From Rhodopseudomonas sp. BAL398 (lineage in GTDB: Bacteria; Pseudomonadota; Alphaproteobacteria; Rhizobiales; Xanthobacteraceae): a stretch of DNA of 64,000 nt. The position numbers were made by a program, and so were the translations under genes. The DNA is taken from positions 310,001 to 374,000 of the forward strand of contig NZ_CP133111.1 of the NCBI RefSeq assembly GCF_033001325.1, given 5' to 3'. Shown in pieces: positions 1 through 13,109 of this stretch. Each line of letters opens with the position of its first letter. The stretch's first letter is position 1. The notes beneath the pieces are model-generated. The model worked only from the letters and a program-made list of their open reading frames with translations, did no database searches and had not been told where the DNA came from.

Positions 1-1634
1 AATTGCTGGACCTTGAGGGCGAAGCGCCGGACCCGCGGCTTGCCATGGGCGGCGCGGCCGGGCTGGTTCAGATCCATCGTCAGCGCATCTTGCAGAAAGT
101 CGAAAATGCCCTCATCGGCGCCGAACCATTCGGCGCGGGCCTTTTTGATGGTCTGGGCGATCAGCGATCGATCGAGCGCGGTCGGGCCGGCGGCGGTGAG
201 ATAGGTGCGGTACACCGGAAAATGCAGCACGTAGAGTTCGAACGCCTGGCGCAGCGTGTCGGCGGAGAAATCGCGGGTCGAATAGTGCCCGCCGGCGATC
301 CGCGCCAGCAGCTTGGTCAGCACGGTGAATTCGCTCAGCAGCAAGGTGTCGAGCACCCGGCGCTTGGCTTCCTTGAGCACCGGATCGAATTGCGGCGAGG
401 TATTGCTGACCTGGCGCCAGACCTCATCGAGCGGCCGCAGACCGTCGCCGTCGACCAGCACCTGGGTGATGACGTTCATCCACTCATAGCCGGTGGTGCC
501 CTGGACGCCGCTGAAGCGGTGCAGCGCCTCGTGCTCGCCGAGGATTTTTTCGATCACCGTATAGAATGGTTGGCCGGCGCCGGCTTGCGGGTTGCTTTGG
601 GCGTCGCGCACCAGCCGGCGCAGCCGCTGGAAATATTGCACCGGGTCGCGCAGCCCGTCGATGTGGTCGAGCCGCAGCCCCTGCAGCTTGCCCTCGGCGA
701 TCAGCCGCTTCACCAGCAGATGGATCGCCTCGAAAGTGCCGGCATCCTCGACCCGCAGGCCGGCCAGGGTGTTGATGTCGAAGAAGCGACGGTAGTTGAT
801 TTCGCTCGAAGCCAGCCGCCAGTGGCCGAGCTTGTAGTGCTGCCGCTCCAGCAGATTGTGCAGCGTCTGGATCTGCGCGGCGCGGCCATCGCCGGCTCGA
901 TAGGCGGCGAGCCCGCGTGCGATGATCTCGGCGCCGCCGTCGATCGCTTTCAATGCTGACTTGAAACTAGGTGCTTCACTGCGGTTGGGATGGCGCAGGC
1001 CCTTGTAGCGCGAGGCCAGCTCCAGGATCTGCTGGCCGGCGTGCTGCTCGGCGGCGTCGGCCTGCTTGACGATGGTGCGCAGAATCTCGCTATAGCGTTC
1101 AGGCGCAATCGGCAGCCGGTGTTCGAAATACCAGGCCGAGAAGCTTCCCTCATTGGCATCGTAGCGCAGGTCGATCTCGCCGCTTTCCAGCGCGCGTCCA
1201 TAGGAGCTGCCGATGATCGGCAGCAGGACGCCGCCGCGGGCGCGGTAGGGCAGCATGTCCCAGTCGATATCGAAGGACTCCGCATGCGGCGAGGCCGGGC
1301 CCCATTCCAGCACGTCGAGCCACCACGGATTGTCGTCGAAATGCACGCCGACATGGTTGGGGACGAAATCGAGGATCAGACCGATGTCGTTTTGCTTCAG
1401 CGCCTCACTCAAGCGTTCGAAGCCGGCCTCGCCGCCGAGTTCGGGATTGAACTTGGTGTGATCGACGATGTCATAGCCGTGGGTCGAGCCTTTGCGGGCC
1501 TTCATGAACGGCGAGGCGTAGAAATGCGAAATGCCCAGCGCCTTGAGATAGGGCACGATCGCCGCGGCCTGGTCGAAGCCGAAATCGGCGGTAAGCTGGA
1601 TGCGGTAGGTCGCTATCGGAATGGCAACAGGCAT
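1..1634 (-). CDS. treY: Malto-oligosyltrehalose synthase TreY (3' end outside window)
   Basis: GH13 enzyme that isomerises the reducing-end alpha-1,4 bond of maltodextrin into an alpha,alpha-1,1 bond, making maltooligosyl-trehalose for TreZ. I read this frame directly from the reverse strand. It starts MPVAIPIATYRIQLTADFGF, followed by the YLKALGISHFYASP and GSTHGYD signatures. Further on come INYRRFFDINTLAGLR and GLRLDHIDGLRDP, which hold the family's catalytic aspartate region. About 544 codons are present of a usual ~900, so the C-terminal third lies beyond base 1. The start ATG shares one base with the treZ stop (TGATG), so the two are translationally coupled. It is the last visible gene of the minus-strand glucan operon. 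Confidence 0.95.
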   Translation of the reverse strand, partial: MPVAIPIATYRIQLTADFGFDQAAAIVPYLKALGISHFYASPFMKARKGSTHGYDIVDHTKFNPELGGEAGFERLSEALKQNDIGLILDFVPNHVGVHFDDNPWWLDVLEWGPASPHAESFDIDWDMLPYRARGGVLLPIIGSSYGRALESGEIDLRYDANEGSFSAWYFEHRLPIAPERYSEILRTIVKQADAAEQHAGQQILELASRYKGLRHPNRSEAPSFKSALKAIDGGAEIIARGLAAYRAGDGRAAQIQTLHNLLERQHYKLGHWRLASSEINYRRFFDINTLAGLRVEDAGTFEAIHLLVKRLIAEGKLQGLRLDHIDGLRDPVQYFQRLRRLVRDAQSNPQAGAGQPFYTVIEKILGEHEALHRFSGVQGTTGYEWMNVITQVLVDGDGLRPLDEVWRQVSNTSPQFDPVLKEAKRRVLDTLLLSEFTVLTKLLARIAGGHYSTRDFSADTLRQAFELYVLHFPVYRTYLTAAGPTALDRSLIAQTIKKARAEWFGADEGIFDFLQDALTMDLNQPGRAAHGKPRVRRFALKVQQ

Positions 1635-3394
1635 CAGATCCCTTCGCGGCGCCACTGGACGCCCCATGGCGGAAGCATGGTCTGCAAATCCTCACCCCAC
1701 AGGATGGTTCCGGTGGGCGTATCGATGGTGACGGAGCGATCCGACAGATTGGCGACGAGCTGCAAGATGGCGCCGTTGCCGAGTCGCCAATCGGCGCGCA
1801 GCAGTCCGTTGTCCTGCACCATCGCCTGGCCGAAGCGCGCGGCGGCGAGGTGAGGGACGATGTCGCGGCGGCGGATCGCCAGCAAGCTCGTCACCAGATC
1901 GAGGCGGCGGCGACCGTCCTCGCCATTGCGCGCGTCCCAATCCAGCACCGCCGAGCCGAACGCGGCCTCGCTGAGTGGGTCGGGGATGTTGTCGCCATAT
2001 TTCGCATAGGCGCCGGCGAATTCCTTGCGCCGTCCGTTGCGCACCGCATCGGCGAGGTCGCCGGCGAAATCGCAGAAGAACGGAAACGGCTCGCGCGCGC
2101 CCCATTCCTCGCCCATGAACAGCATCGGCACCATCGGCGCCAGCAGGGTGATCGCCAGCGCCGCCTCGATCGCCTCCGGCTTGGCGATGCTTTCCAGACG
2201 GTCGCCGAGCGGGCGGTTGCCGATCTGGTCGTGGTTCTGCAGGAAATTGACGAAGGCCGAGGGCGGCAACGCGCCGCTGGGCTCGCCGCGCGGCGCGCCG
2301 CCGCGATGCGCGGAGGGCTGGCCCTGATAGGCAAAGCCGGAGCCGAGCACCCGCGTCAGATGGTCGAGCGGCGATGGGGCATAGTCGGAATAATAGCCGG
2401 CGTTCTCGCCGGTCAGGAATACGTGCCAGGCGTGGTGATAATCGTCGTTCCACTGCGCGCGGTACTGGCCGTCGGCCGGATTGGTGTCTGGATCGAGCAA
2501 GGTGGCGCGGTTGTCGTCATTCTCGAGCACCAGATGGATATAGCGGCCGGTCCGGCGGGCGAGCTCGCCGACCTTGTGGCTGAGCTCATGCAGCATCGGA
2601 ATGTCGCCGAGATCGGGAATCGCGTGCACCGCGTCGAGCCGCAGCCCGTCGAAACGATAGTTGCCCAACCAATGCAGCGCATTCTCGATGGCGAAGCCGC
2701 GCACTTCGGGGACGCGATAGTCGATCGCGTTGCCCCATGGTGTCTGTGCGTCGGTGAAGAAGCCGGGGGCATAGAGGCCGAGATAATTGCCCTCGGGACC
2801 GAAATGATTATAGACCACGTCGAGAAACACCATCATGCCGCGCAGATGGGCTTCGTCGATCAGCGCCTTGAGCTCCTCGGGCCGGCCATAGACGCTGTCG
2901 GGCGCGTACCACAGCACGCCATCATAGCCCCAGTTACGAGCGCCCGGAAAATCCGCCAGCGGCATCAATTCCAGCGCGGTGAAGCCGGTGGCGACCAGAT
3001 CGTCGAGCCGGTCGATCATGGCACGGTAGCTACCCTGCGGGGTGAAGGTGCCGACATGGGTTTCGATCAGCACGGTGTCGGCCCACGGCCGGCCGCGCCA
3101 GTCCGCCGCGCGCCAGGCATAGGCGTCGTGGTCGATCACCTCGCTGGGGCCGGCGACGTCGTGCGGCTGAAAGCCCGACGCCGGATCGGGGACGTCGGTG
3201 GCATCGTCGATGCGAAACCGATAGGAGGCACCGGGTTTGACGCCGGCGATCTCGGCGGAAAACCAGCCGGCCTCGTCGCGCTGTAGCGGGTGCGCGTGGT
3301 CGAGCACGACATCGACGCGCTTGGCGTTCGGCGCCCAGAGCCGGAATTCGACGCCGGTCGGCGTCAGGCGTGGTCCGAAGGTCGGTGGGTTCAC
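1634..3394 (-). CDS. treZ: Malto-oligosyltrehalose trehalohydrolase TreZ
   Basis: Hydrolyses maltooligosyl-trehalose made by TreY, releasing trehalose in the cytoplasm. 586 aa from a GTG start (VNPPTFGPRLTPTGVEFRLW), the usual family length. An N-terminal CBM48-like domain is followed by the GH13 barrel: YNHFGPEGNYL, FDGLRLDAVHAIPD (nucleophile Asp), LVLENDDN (acid Glu) and FLQNHDQIGNRPLGDR. The frame is open upstream, but the GTG at 3394 overlaps the glgX stop (GTGA), and everything before it is Arg-rich shadow sequence, so I chose this start. It lies between glgX and treY in one transcript. Confidence 0.95.
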   Translation of the reverse strand: MNPPTFGPRLTPTGVEFRLWAPNAKRVDVVLDHAHPLQRDEAGWFSAEIAGVKPGASYRFRIDDATDVPDPASGFQPHDVAGPSEVIDHDAYAWRAADWRGRPWADTVLIETHVGTFTPQGSYRAMIDRLDDLVATGFTALELMPLADFPGARNWGYDGVLWYAPDSVYGRPEELKALIDEAHLRGMMVFLDVVYNHFGPEGNYLGLYAPGFFTDAQTPWGNAIDYRVPEVRGFAIENALHWLGNYRFDGLRLDAVHAIPDLGDIPMLHELSHKVGELARRTGRYIHLVLENDDNRATLLDPDTNPADGQYRAQWNDDYHHAWHVFLTGENAGYYSDYAPSPLDHLTRVLGSGFAYQGQPSAHRGGAPRGEPSGALPPSAFVNFLQNHDQIGNRPLGDRLESIAKPEAIEAALAITLLAPMVPMLFMGEEWGAREPFPFFCDFAGDLADAVRNGRRKEFAGAYAKYGDNIPDPLSEAAFGSAVLDWDARNGEDGRRRLDLVTSLLAIRRRDIVPHLAAARFGQAMVQDNGLLRADWRLGNGAILQLVANLSDRSVTIDTPTGTILWGEDLQTMLPPWGVQWRREGI

Positions 3395-5469
3395 GCGCCG
3401 GCTCCCGAGAATGCAAGGACCGAGCGCGGCGGTGCGATGGATTGGCTGCCGGATGGCAGCGGCGTGGACTGCACGCTTTCGGACGAGGTGTCGAACAATT
3501 GATGCCAGATTTGGTATTCGGTCATTTTCGGCAGGCTGAAGGCGATTGCCTCGGGCGCCGAATTGAGCACGATGAAGATCGCGGTGGCGGTCGGCTCGGC
3601 GGGGCTGAGCACATAGGCCAGAAACCGGCCATCTGGAAACGCCCAATCGTGCTCGGTCATTTCCTCGGCCGCGGGCGTCAGCCACAACACCCCATAGGTG
3701 CCGTCGGCGCGGCGGCCGTCGAGCCAGCGCCGCGAGCGGATCTGCGGAAAGCGCCGGCGCAGCTCGGTCATCAAGCCGACGAATTCGGTCATGTCGTCGC
3801 CCTCGCGACCAAGCCCGTCCCACTTCACCCAGCCGACGTCATTGTCCTGGCAATAGGCGTTGTTGTTGCCGTCCTGGGTGTTGCCGACCTCGTCGCCGGC
3901 CAGCATCAGCGGCACACCCTGGGCCAGGAACAGGCAGGCCAGCTGGTTCTTGCGCAGCTGGCGGCGCAGGCCGAGAATCTTGGGGTCGTCGGTGGGGCCT
4001 TCGACGCCGCAATTATTGCTGAGATTGTCGCTGGAGCCGTCGCGGTTGTCCTCGCCATTGGCCTCGTTGTGCTTCTCATTGTAGCTGAACAGATCGGCCA
4101 AAGTGAAACCGTCATGCACGGTGACGTGGTTGATGCTGGCGCGCGGCATCCGTCCGTCGTGATTGAAAATGTCGGAGGAAGCGGTCATGCGTTTTGACAC
4201 TTCGCCGATCAGGCTGCCTTCGCCGCTCCAATAGCGCCGCATCGCGCTGCGATAGCGGTCGTTCCATTCCGACCATTGCGACGGAAAGCCGCCGACCTGA
4301 TAGCCGCCCATGCCGAGATCCCACGGCTCGGCGATCATCTTGACGCCGGCCAGCACCGGGTCCTGCCGGATCGCGGTGAAGAACCCGGCATTGCGGTCGT
4401 AACCCAGCGGCCCGCGCGCCAGGGTGGTGGCGAGATCGAAACGGAAGCCGTCGACGTGGCAGACCTCGACCCAGTAGCGCAAGGAGTCCATCACCATCTG
4501 CAGCACCCGCGGATGGGTGAGATTGAGCGAACTGCCGCAGCCGGTGAAGTCGTCGTAATAGCGCGGATTGTCCGGCATCAGCCAATAATACGAGGCGTTG
4601 TCGATGCCGCGGAACGACAGCGTCGGGCCAAGATGATTGCCCTCCGCGGTGTGGTTGTAGACGACGTCGAGGATCACCTCGATGCCGGCGTCGTGCAGCC
4701 GGGCCACTGTGGTGCGAAACGAATCCAGCGCATTGTCCTGGGCGTAGCGCTGCTCCGGGGCAAAGAACGACAGCGTGTTGTAGCCCCAATAATTCACCAG
4801 CTTCTTTTCGACCAAAGTGCGGTCGTCGATGAAGCCCTGGGCCGGCAGCAATTCGATCGCGGTGACGCCCAGCCGCTTGAGATGGGCGATCATCGCCGGC
4901 GCCGCGAGGCCGCCGAAAGTGCCGCGCAGCCCCGGCGGCACGTCCTCGCGCAGCTGCGTCAGCCCTTTGACATGGGCTTCGTAGATGATGGTGTCTTCCC
5001 AGGGGATGTTGGGGCGGCTCTCGCGCCGGACGCCGTTCATGGTCTCGTCGACCACCACGGCCTTGGGCATGCCGCGCGCGTTGTCGCGGCGGTCGAACGA
5101 CAGATCCTCGCGGGCGCTGCCGGTGCGATAGGCGAAATGCGCGTCGCTCCACACCAGCCGGCCGGCCAGCCGCTTGGCATAGGGATCGACCAGCAGCTTA
5201 TGGGCGTTGAAGCGATGGCCGTGCTCGGGGTCGTAAGGTCCATGCACGCGATAGCCGTAGAGCTGGCCCGGCGCGACGTCGTTGAGATAACCGTGCCAGA
5301 TGTCTTCGGTCCGCTCCGGCAGCTCGATCCGTTCCAACTCGCGGCGACCCTGGGCGTCGAACAGGCACAGTTCGACCTTGTGCGCATTGGCGGAGAACAG
5401 CGCAAAGTTAGTGCCACGTCCGTCCCAGCTGGCGCCGAGACGGGTGGGGGTTCCTGCAGTCAGACGCAT
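3391..5469 (-). CDS. glgX: Glycogen debranching enzyme GlgX (isoamylase type)
   Basis: Cleaves alpha-1,6 branches of glycogen after phosphorylase trimming, feeding linear maltodextrins to MalQ, TreY and GH15. 692 aa, full length. CBM48 domain at the N-terminus (GASWDGRGTNFALFSANAHKVE), then the GH13_11 catalytic barrel with VVYNHTAEGNHLGP, GFRFDLATTLAR, AEPWDLGMGGYQVG and NHVTVHDGFTLADL. A C-terminal beta domain follows. It sits 2 bases after the glgB stop and overlaps treZ by 4 bases, so it is part of a single operon. Confidence 0.96.
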   Translation of the reverse strand: MRLTAGTPTRLGASWDGRGTNFALFSANAHKVELCLFDAQGRRELERIELPERTEDIWHGYLNDVAPGQLYGYRVHGPYDPEHGHRFNAHKLLVDPYAKRLAGRLVWSDAHFAYRTGSAREDLSFDRRDNARGMPKAVVVDETMNGVRRESRPNIPWEDTIIYEAHVKGLTQLREDVPPGLRGTFGGLAAPAMIAHLKRLGVTAIELLPAQGFIDDRTLVEKKLVNYWGYNTLSFFAPEQRYAQDNALDSFRTTVARLHDAGIEVILDVVYNHTAEGNHLGPTLSFRGIDNASYYWLMPDNPRYYDDFTGCGSSLNLTHPRVLQMVMDSLRYWVEVCHVDGFRFDLATTLARGPLGYDRNAGFFTAIRQDPVLAGVKMIAEPWDLGMGGYQVGGFPSQWSEWNDRYRSAMRRYWSGEGSLIGEVSKRMTASSDIFNHDGRMPRASINHVTVHDGFTLADLFSYNEKHNEANGEDNRDGSSDNLSNNCGVEGPTDDPKILGLRRQLRKNQLACLFLAQGVPLMLAGDEVGNTQDGNNNAYCQDNDVGWVKWDGLGREGDDMTEFVGLMTELRRRFPQIRSRRWLDGRRADGTYGVLWLTPAAEEMTEHDWAFPDGRFLAYVLSPAEPTATAIFIVLNSAPEAIAFSLPKMTEYQIWHQLFDTSSESVQSTPLPSGSQSIAPPRSVLAFSGAGA

Positions 5470-5471
5470 AC

Positions 5472-7618
5472 TCAGTCTTCCGGGGTGAGAAAAATAGCGC
5501 CCAGCGGCGGGATCGTCAGACTAAGCTCCGGCACCAGGCCGTCAAGCGTCCACACCTCGCTGGCATTGCCGACATTGCTGCCGCCATAATGCGCCGAGTC
5601 GGAATTGAGCACTTCGCGCCATTTGCCCGGGAACGGGACGCGGACGCGGTAGTCGCGATAGACGTTGGGGGAGAAATTCGCGATCACCAGGCAGCGCGCG
5701 CGGGCCTCGTTGCCCTTGCGAATCCAGGCGAACACGTTGCGGTCGGCATCGTCGGTGACCACCCATTCGAAGCCATAGGGGTCGCAATCCAGCTCGTGCA
5801 GCGCCGGCAGCTTGCGATACAATTCGTTGAGGTCGCGGACCAGCGACTGGATGCCGGCATAGTGCGGCTGCTCCAGCAGGTGCCAGTCGAGCGAGCGGTC
5901 ATGATTCCATTCGCGCTCCTGGCCGAATTCGCAGCCCATGAACATCAGCTTCTTGCCGGGATGGCCGAACATGAAAGCGTAATAGGCCCGCAGATTGGCG
6001 AAGCGCTGCCACTCGTCGCCCGGCATCCGGCCGAGCAGCGACTTCTTGCCGTGCACGACTTCGTCATGCGACAGCGGCAGGATGAAGTTTTCCGAGAACG
6101 CGTATTGCAGCCCGAACAGCAGGCTGCCGTGGTGGTATTTGCGGTAGATCGGATCCTGGCTGATATAGTTCAGCGTGTCGTGCATCCAGCCCATATTCCA
6201 CTTGTAGCCGAAGCCGAGCCCGCCGAATTCGACCGGGCGCGACACCTGCGGCCAGGCGGTGGATTCCTCGGCGGCGGTGGTGGCGTTGGGGAATTTGGCG
6301 AATACTTCGGTATTGAAGCGGCGCAGGAAGTCGATCGCCTCGATATTTTCGCGGCCGCCGAATTTGTTGGGAATCCAGGCGCCGGCGTCGCGGCTGTAGT
6401 CGAGATAGAGCATCGAGGCCACCGCATCGACGCGCAAGCCGTCGACGCCGTAGCGCTCCAGCCAGAACAGCGCGTTCGACACCAGGAAGTTGACCACTTC
6501 GGTGCGGCCGTAATTATAGATCAGCGTACCCCAATCCATATGCCGGCCCTGCAGCGGATTGGCGTGCTCATACAGCGCGGTGCCGTCGAACAGGCCGAGC
6601 CCGTGCGGATCGTCGGGGAAATGGCCGGGCACCCAGTCGAGCAGCACGCCGAGACCCTCGGCGTGGCAGGCATCGACCAGCGCGCAGAAATCCTCCGGCG
6701 TGCCGAAGCGGCTGGTCGGCGCATACATGCCGGTGGGCTGATAGCCCCATGAGCCGTCGAACGGATGCTCGTTGACCGGCAGGAATTCGACATGGGTGAA
6801 GCCGAGATCGCGGACATAGCGCGGCAACATCTCGGCCAGCTCGCGGTAGTTGAGCCACTGATTGTCGTCCTTGCGACGCCATGAGCCGAGATGCACCTCG
6901 TAGATCGACATCGGCTTGGTCAGCGCGTTGACGCCTTGCGGCGCCGGTCGCGGATGGCTGAGTTTGGTGGCGTCGAGCACGATCGATGCCGTTGAGGGAC
7001 GCAGCTCGGCGGCGAACGCCATCGGGTCGGATTTCAGCGGCAGCTGCTGGCCCTGCGGGCCGATAATGTCGAATTTGTAGTGGTCGCCCGGCGTGGCGCC
7101 GGGAACGAACAATTCCCAATAGCCATTGCCGCGCACCCGCATCGGGTGGCGCCGCGAATCCCAGAAATTGAAGTCGCCGACCACGCTGACGCGCCTTGCA
7201 TTCGGCGCAAGCACCACGAAGCCGACGCCGGCGACGCCCTCGAGCGTCATCGGATGGGCGCCGAGCTTGTCATAGAGCCGCTGATCGGTGCCTTCACCAA
7301 GCAGATAGAGATCGAAATCGCTCAGGATCGGCGGAAACCGATAGGGGTCGTCGAGGTCGACCTGGGCGTCGCCATAGCTGGCGCGCAGCTGATAGCGGGT
7401 CGAGCCGTTGGGCAGCGACCCGATGAACAGGCCGGCATCGTGGACACGCTCCAGCGACGCGGTTTCGCCATGTTCGGCGACCGCGTCGACGCTGTTGGCG
7501 TTCGGCAGGAAGGCACGCACCACGGTATGGTCGTCCTCCTTGTGGGGGCCGAGAAAATGGAACGGGTCGGCGTGGCGGCCCTCGACGATGGCGTAGGCTT
7601 CCTCGGACAATTTCGCGG

Positions 7619-7622
<4 letters not shown>
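5472..7622 (-). CDS. glgB: 1,4-alpha-glucan branching enzyme GlgB
   Basis: Introduces alpha-1,6 branches into linear glucan. In this context it acts on chains extended by GlgE as well as on classical glycogen. 716 aa from the ATG at 7622 ([20 protein letters not shown]), which overlaps the treS stop as ATGA; an in-frame extension upstream exists but lacks support. The N-terminal domain carries the DPFHFLGPH motif. CBM48 and the GH13_9 barrel follow, with [20 protein letters not shown] (nucleophile), [13 protein letters not shown] (acid/base) and [16 protein letters not shown]. Full length. Confidence 0.97.
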
Positions 7623-10918
<3,296 letters not shown>

Positions 10919-10929
10919 GGTGAGGTCTT

Positions 10930-12924
10930 TCAAGCCAAGCATCGAAATAGCAATGCGGGATCGCGTTGCGGATCGATCCGCAGATGAATGCCGCCCCATT
11001 CGAGCGCGACGCGCTCGCCGGTCGACAGATTTTCCAAAGCCGCGACGTTGCGGCGTTCGCCGCCGACCTCGATCTGCACGTCGCCAAGCGGAAACCAGAC
11101 TTCGTGCACATCGCGCGACAGCGAGATCGCAACGGCGACGGTGTTGCCGCCGTCGACCGAGGTCTTGACGAAGCCGATCACGTTGACGTCGTCGATCGGC
11201 AGAAAGCGCAGATTGCTGGTCTGCTGCAGCGCCGGATTGGCGCGGCGCAGACGGTTGATCTCGCGAATATAGGGCTTGATGTTGCCCGGCTGATCCCAGT
11301 CGCGCACCTTGATCTCGTATTTCTCGGAATTGAGATATTCCTCCTTGCCGGGAATGGCCTCGTGCTCGAGCAGTTCGAAGCCGTTATAGATGCCATAGGT
11401 GGACGACAAGGTCGCGGCCAGCGCCAGCCGGGACTTGAACATCCACGGCTCGCCGCCCTGCAGGTGGAATGGCAGAATATCCGGCGTATTGACAAAGAAA
11501 TTCGGCCGGTAGAAATCGCGCTCCGGATAGTCGGTGAGCTCGCGCAGATATTGCTCGATCTCCCACTTCTCGGTGCGCCAGGTGAAGTAGGTGTAGGACT
11601 GGGTGAAGCCGAGCTTGGCCAGCCCCTTCATCAGCTTCGGGCGGGTGAAGGCTTCCGCCAGGAAGATGATGCCGGGGTGGCGCAGCTGGACGTCGTGGAT
11701 CAGCCATTCCCAGAACCGGAACGGCTTGGTGTGCGGATTGTCGATGCGGAAGATCGTCACGCCCTGGTCGATCCAGAACAGGATGACGTCGCGCAGCGCA
11801 TTCCACAGCGATCCGGCGTCCTCCGCGGTGAAGTCCGGATTGACGATATCCTCGTATTTCTTCGGCGGATTCTCGGCATATTTCATCGAGCCGTCCGGCC
11901 GCTTCCTGAACCAGTCGGGATGCTGCTTGATCCAGGGATGATCGGGCGCGCATTGCACGGCGATGTCGAGCGCGACCTCGATATCGACCTGCTTGCAGGC
12001 CTCCACAAAGGCGTGGAAATCCTCCAGCGTGCCGAGCTCGGGATGAATGGCGTCGTGGCCGCCTTCCGCCGCACCGATGGCGTAGGGGCTGCCGGGATCG
12101 TCGGGGGCCGCCGTCAAGGCGTTGTTGCGGCCCTTGCGGTTGACGCGGCCGATCGGATGAATCGGGGTGAAGTAGACGACGTCGAAGCCCATCGCGGCGA
12201 CGTCGGGCAGCCGCCCGATGCAGTCGCGGAACGTGCCATGCTGGCCGGGGACCTTGCTTTGGCTGCGCGGCACCATCTCGTACCAGGCACCGTTGCGCGC
12301 CAGCGGCCGGTCGATCGTCAGCGGCAGCACGTCGGAGCGCGTCAGATCAGGGCGTTGCTGGCTCGTCGCCATCGCGTCGGCAAGCTCGGGAGCGAGCAGC
12401 GGTTCGACCTCGCCGGTCTCCAGATAGGCCTCGCATTGGCGCAGGATCACCTGCACGGCGTCCGGCGCGCCGGATTGCGGCTTGGTCAGCATCGCGGCGC
12501 CTTCCAGGGCGTCAAGCGAGACGTCCTGTCCGGCGTTGCGTTTCAATTCGACGCCATGTCGCCAGGAGGCAAATTCGTCGGTCCAGGCCTCGATCGCATA
12601 GACGTAACGCCCGACAGCATCCGGCACGAAGGAGCCGCTCCAGCGGTCATTGACCTGATGCGTCATGGGCGCGCGCTGCCAGTCGCGGTCCTGCTCTTTG
12701 CGCCAAATCAGCGCGGCGGCGACCACGTCATGACCGTCGCGAAAGACGTCGGCCCAGATCTCGATGGGCTCGCCGACAATCCGCTTCACCGGAAAGCGAC
12801 CGCCGTCAATGATCGGGTAAATCGCCTCGATATGAAAGGAGCCGCCGGATATGACGGTATCGGCCGCTTGAGTTGTTTTGTTCACTGTGCTGCCTAGGGT
12901 GATGCTAGGGGTTAGGACTGTCAT
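10930..12924 (-). CDS. glgE: Alpha-1,4-glucan:maltose-1-phosphate maltosyltransferase GlgE
   Basis: Extends alpha-1,4-glucan by transferring maltosyl units from maltose-1-phosphate. 664 aa from ATG 12924; a GTG at 12885 (VNKTTQAADTV) would give 651 aa and is about equally likely. Domains: N-terminal beta domain (IYPIIDGGRFPVKRIVGEP), dimerising helical segment, then the GH13_3 barrel with DVVYFTPIHPIGRVNRKGRN. The nucleophile motif is TIFRIDNPHTKPFRFWEWLI and the acid motif IIFLAEAFTRPK. It is the first gene of the minus-strand operon, with treS-mak supplying its substrate next. Divergent from malQ. Confidence 0.95.
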   Translation of the reverse strand: MTVLTPSITLGSTVNKTTQAADTVISGGSFHIEAIYPIIDGGRFPVKRIVGEPIEIWADVFRDGHDVVAAALIWRKEQDRDWQRAPMTHQVNDRWSGSFVPDAVGRYVYAIEAWTDEFASWRHGVELKRNAGQDVSLDALEGAAMLTKPQSGAPDAVQVILRQCEAYLETGEVEPLLAPELADAMATSQQRPDLTRSDVLPLTIDRPLARNGAWYEMVPRSQSKVPGQHGTFRDCIGRLPDVAAMGFDVVYFTPIHPIGRVNRKGRNNALTAAPDDPGSPYAIGAAEGGHDAIHPELGTLEDFHAFVEACKQVDIEVALDIAVQCAPDHPWIKQHPDWFRKRPDGSMKYAENPPKKYEDIVNPDFTAEDAGSLWNALRDVILFWIDQGVTIFRIDNPHTKPFRFWEWLIHDVQLRHPGIIFLAEAFTRPKLMKGLAKLGFTQSYTYFTWRTEKWEIEQYLRELTDYPERDFYRPNFFVNTPDILPFHLQGGEPWMFKSRLALAATLSSTYGIYNGFELLEHEAIPGKEEYLNSEKYEIKVRDWDQPGNIKPYIREINRLRRANPALQQTSNLRFLPIDDVNVIGFVKTSVDGGNTVAVAISLSRDVHEVWFPLGDVQIEVGGERRNVAALENLSTGERVALEWGGIHLRIDPQRDPALLFRCLA

Positions 12925-13109
12925 CCCAATTCTCGAATCCCCGTCACGGTTAGGACTCTGAAAAGCGATGGTCTGTAACGTATACAAAGCCTCAGGAACG
13001 GCATAGTTCCCGGAACACACCCTACGCAATTGCGTTGGGGACGACTATCCTGTCACAACTCATGGATTCGCGGCGCTCCCTCCAACGCTGCGTGCAAACA
13101 GCGTGCCGA
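12925..13109. promoter_or_regulatory. Divergent intergenic region between glgE and malQ
   Basis: Only 185 bases separate the two divergently transcribed glucan genes, so the promoters of both units must lie here. It contains the AT-richer segment GTCTGTAACGTATACAAAGC with a GTATAC palindrome. I could not assign a convincing -35/-10 pair or a named operator. Location is inferred from gene orientation only. Confidence 0.4.

Noticed and set aside
10966-12897. 643-codon open frame on the + strand opposite glgE
   Set aside because: Antisense shadow typical of very GC-rich DNA. The minus frame carries all GlgE catalytic motifs, while the + frame has no family motif.
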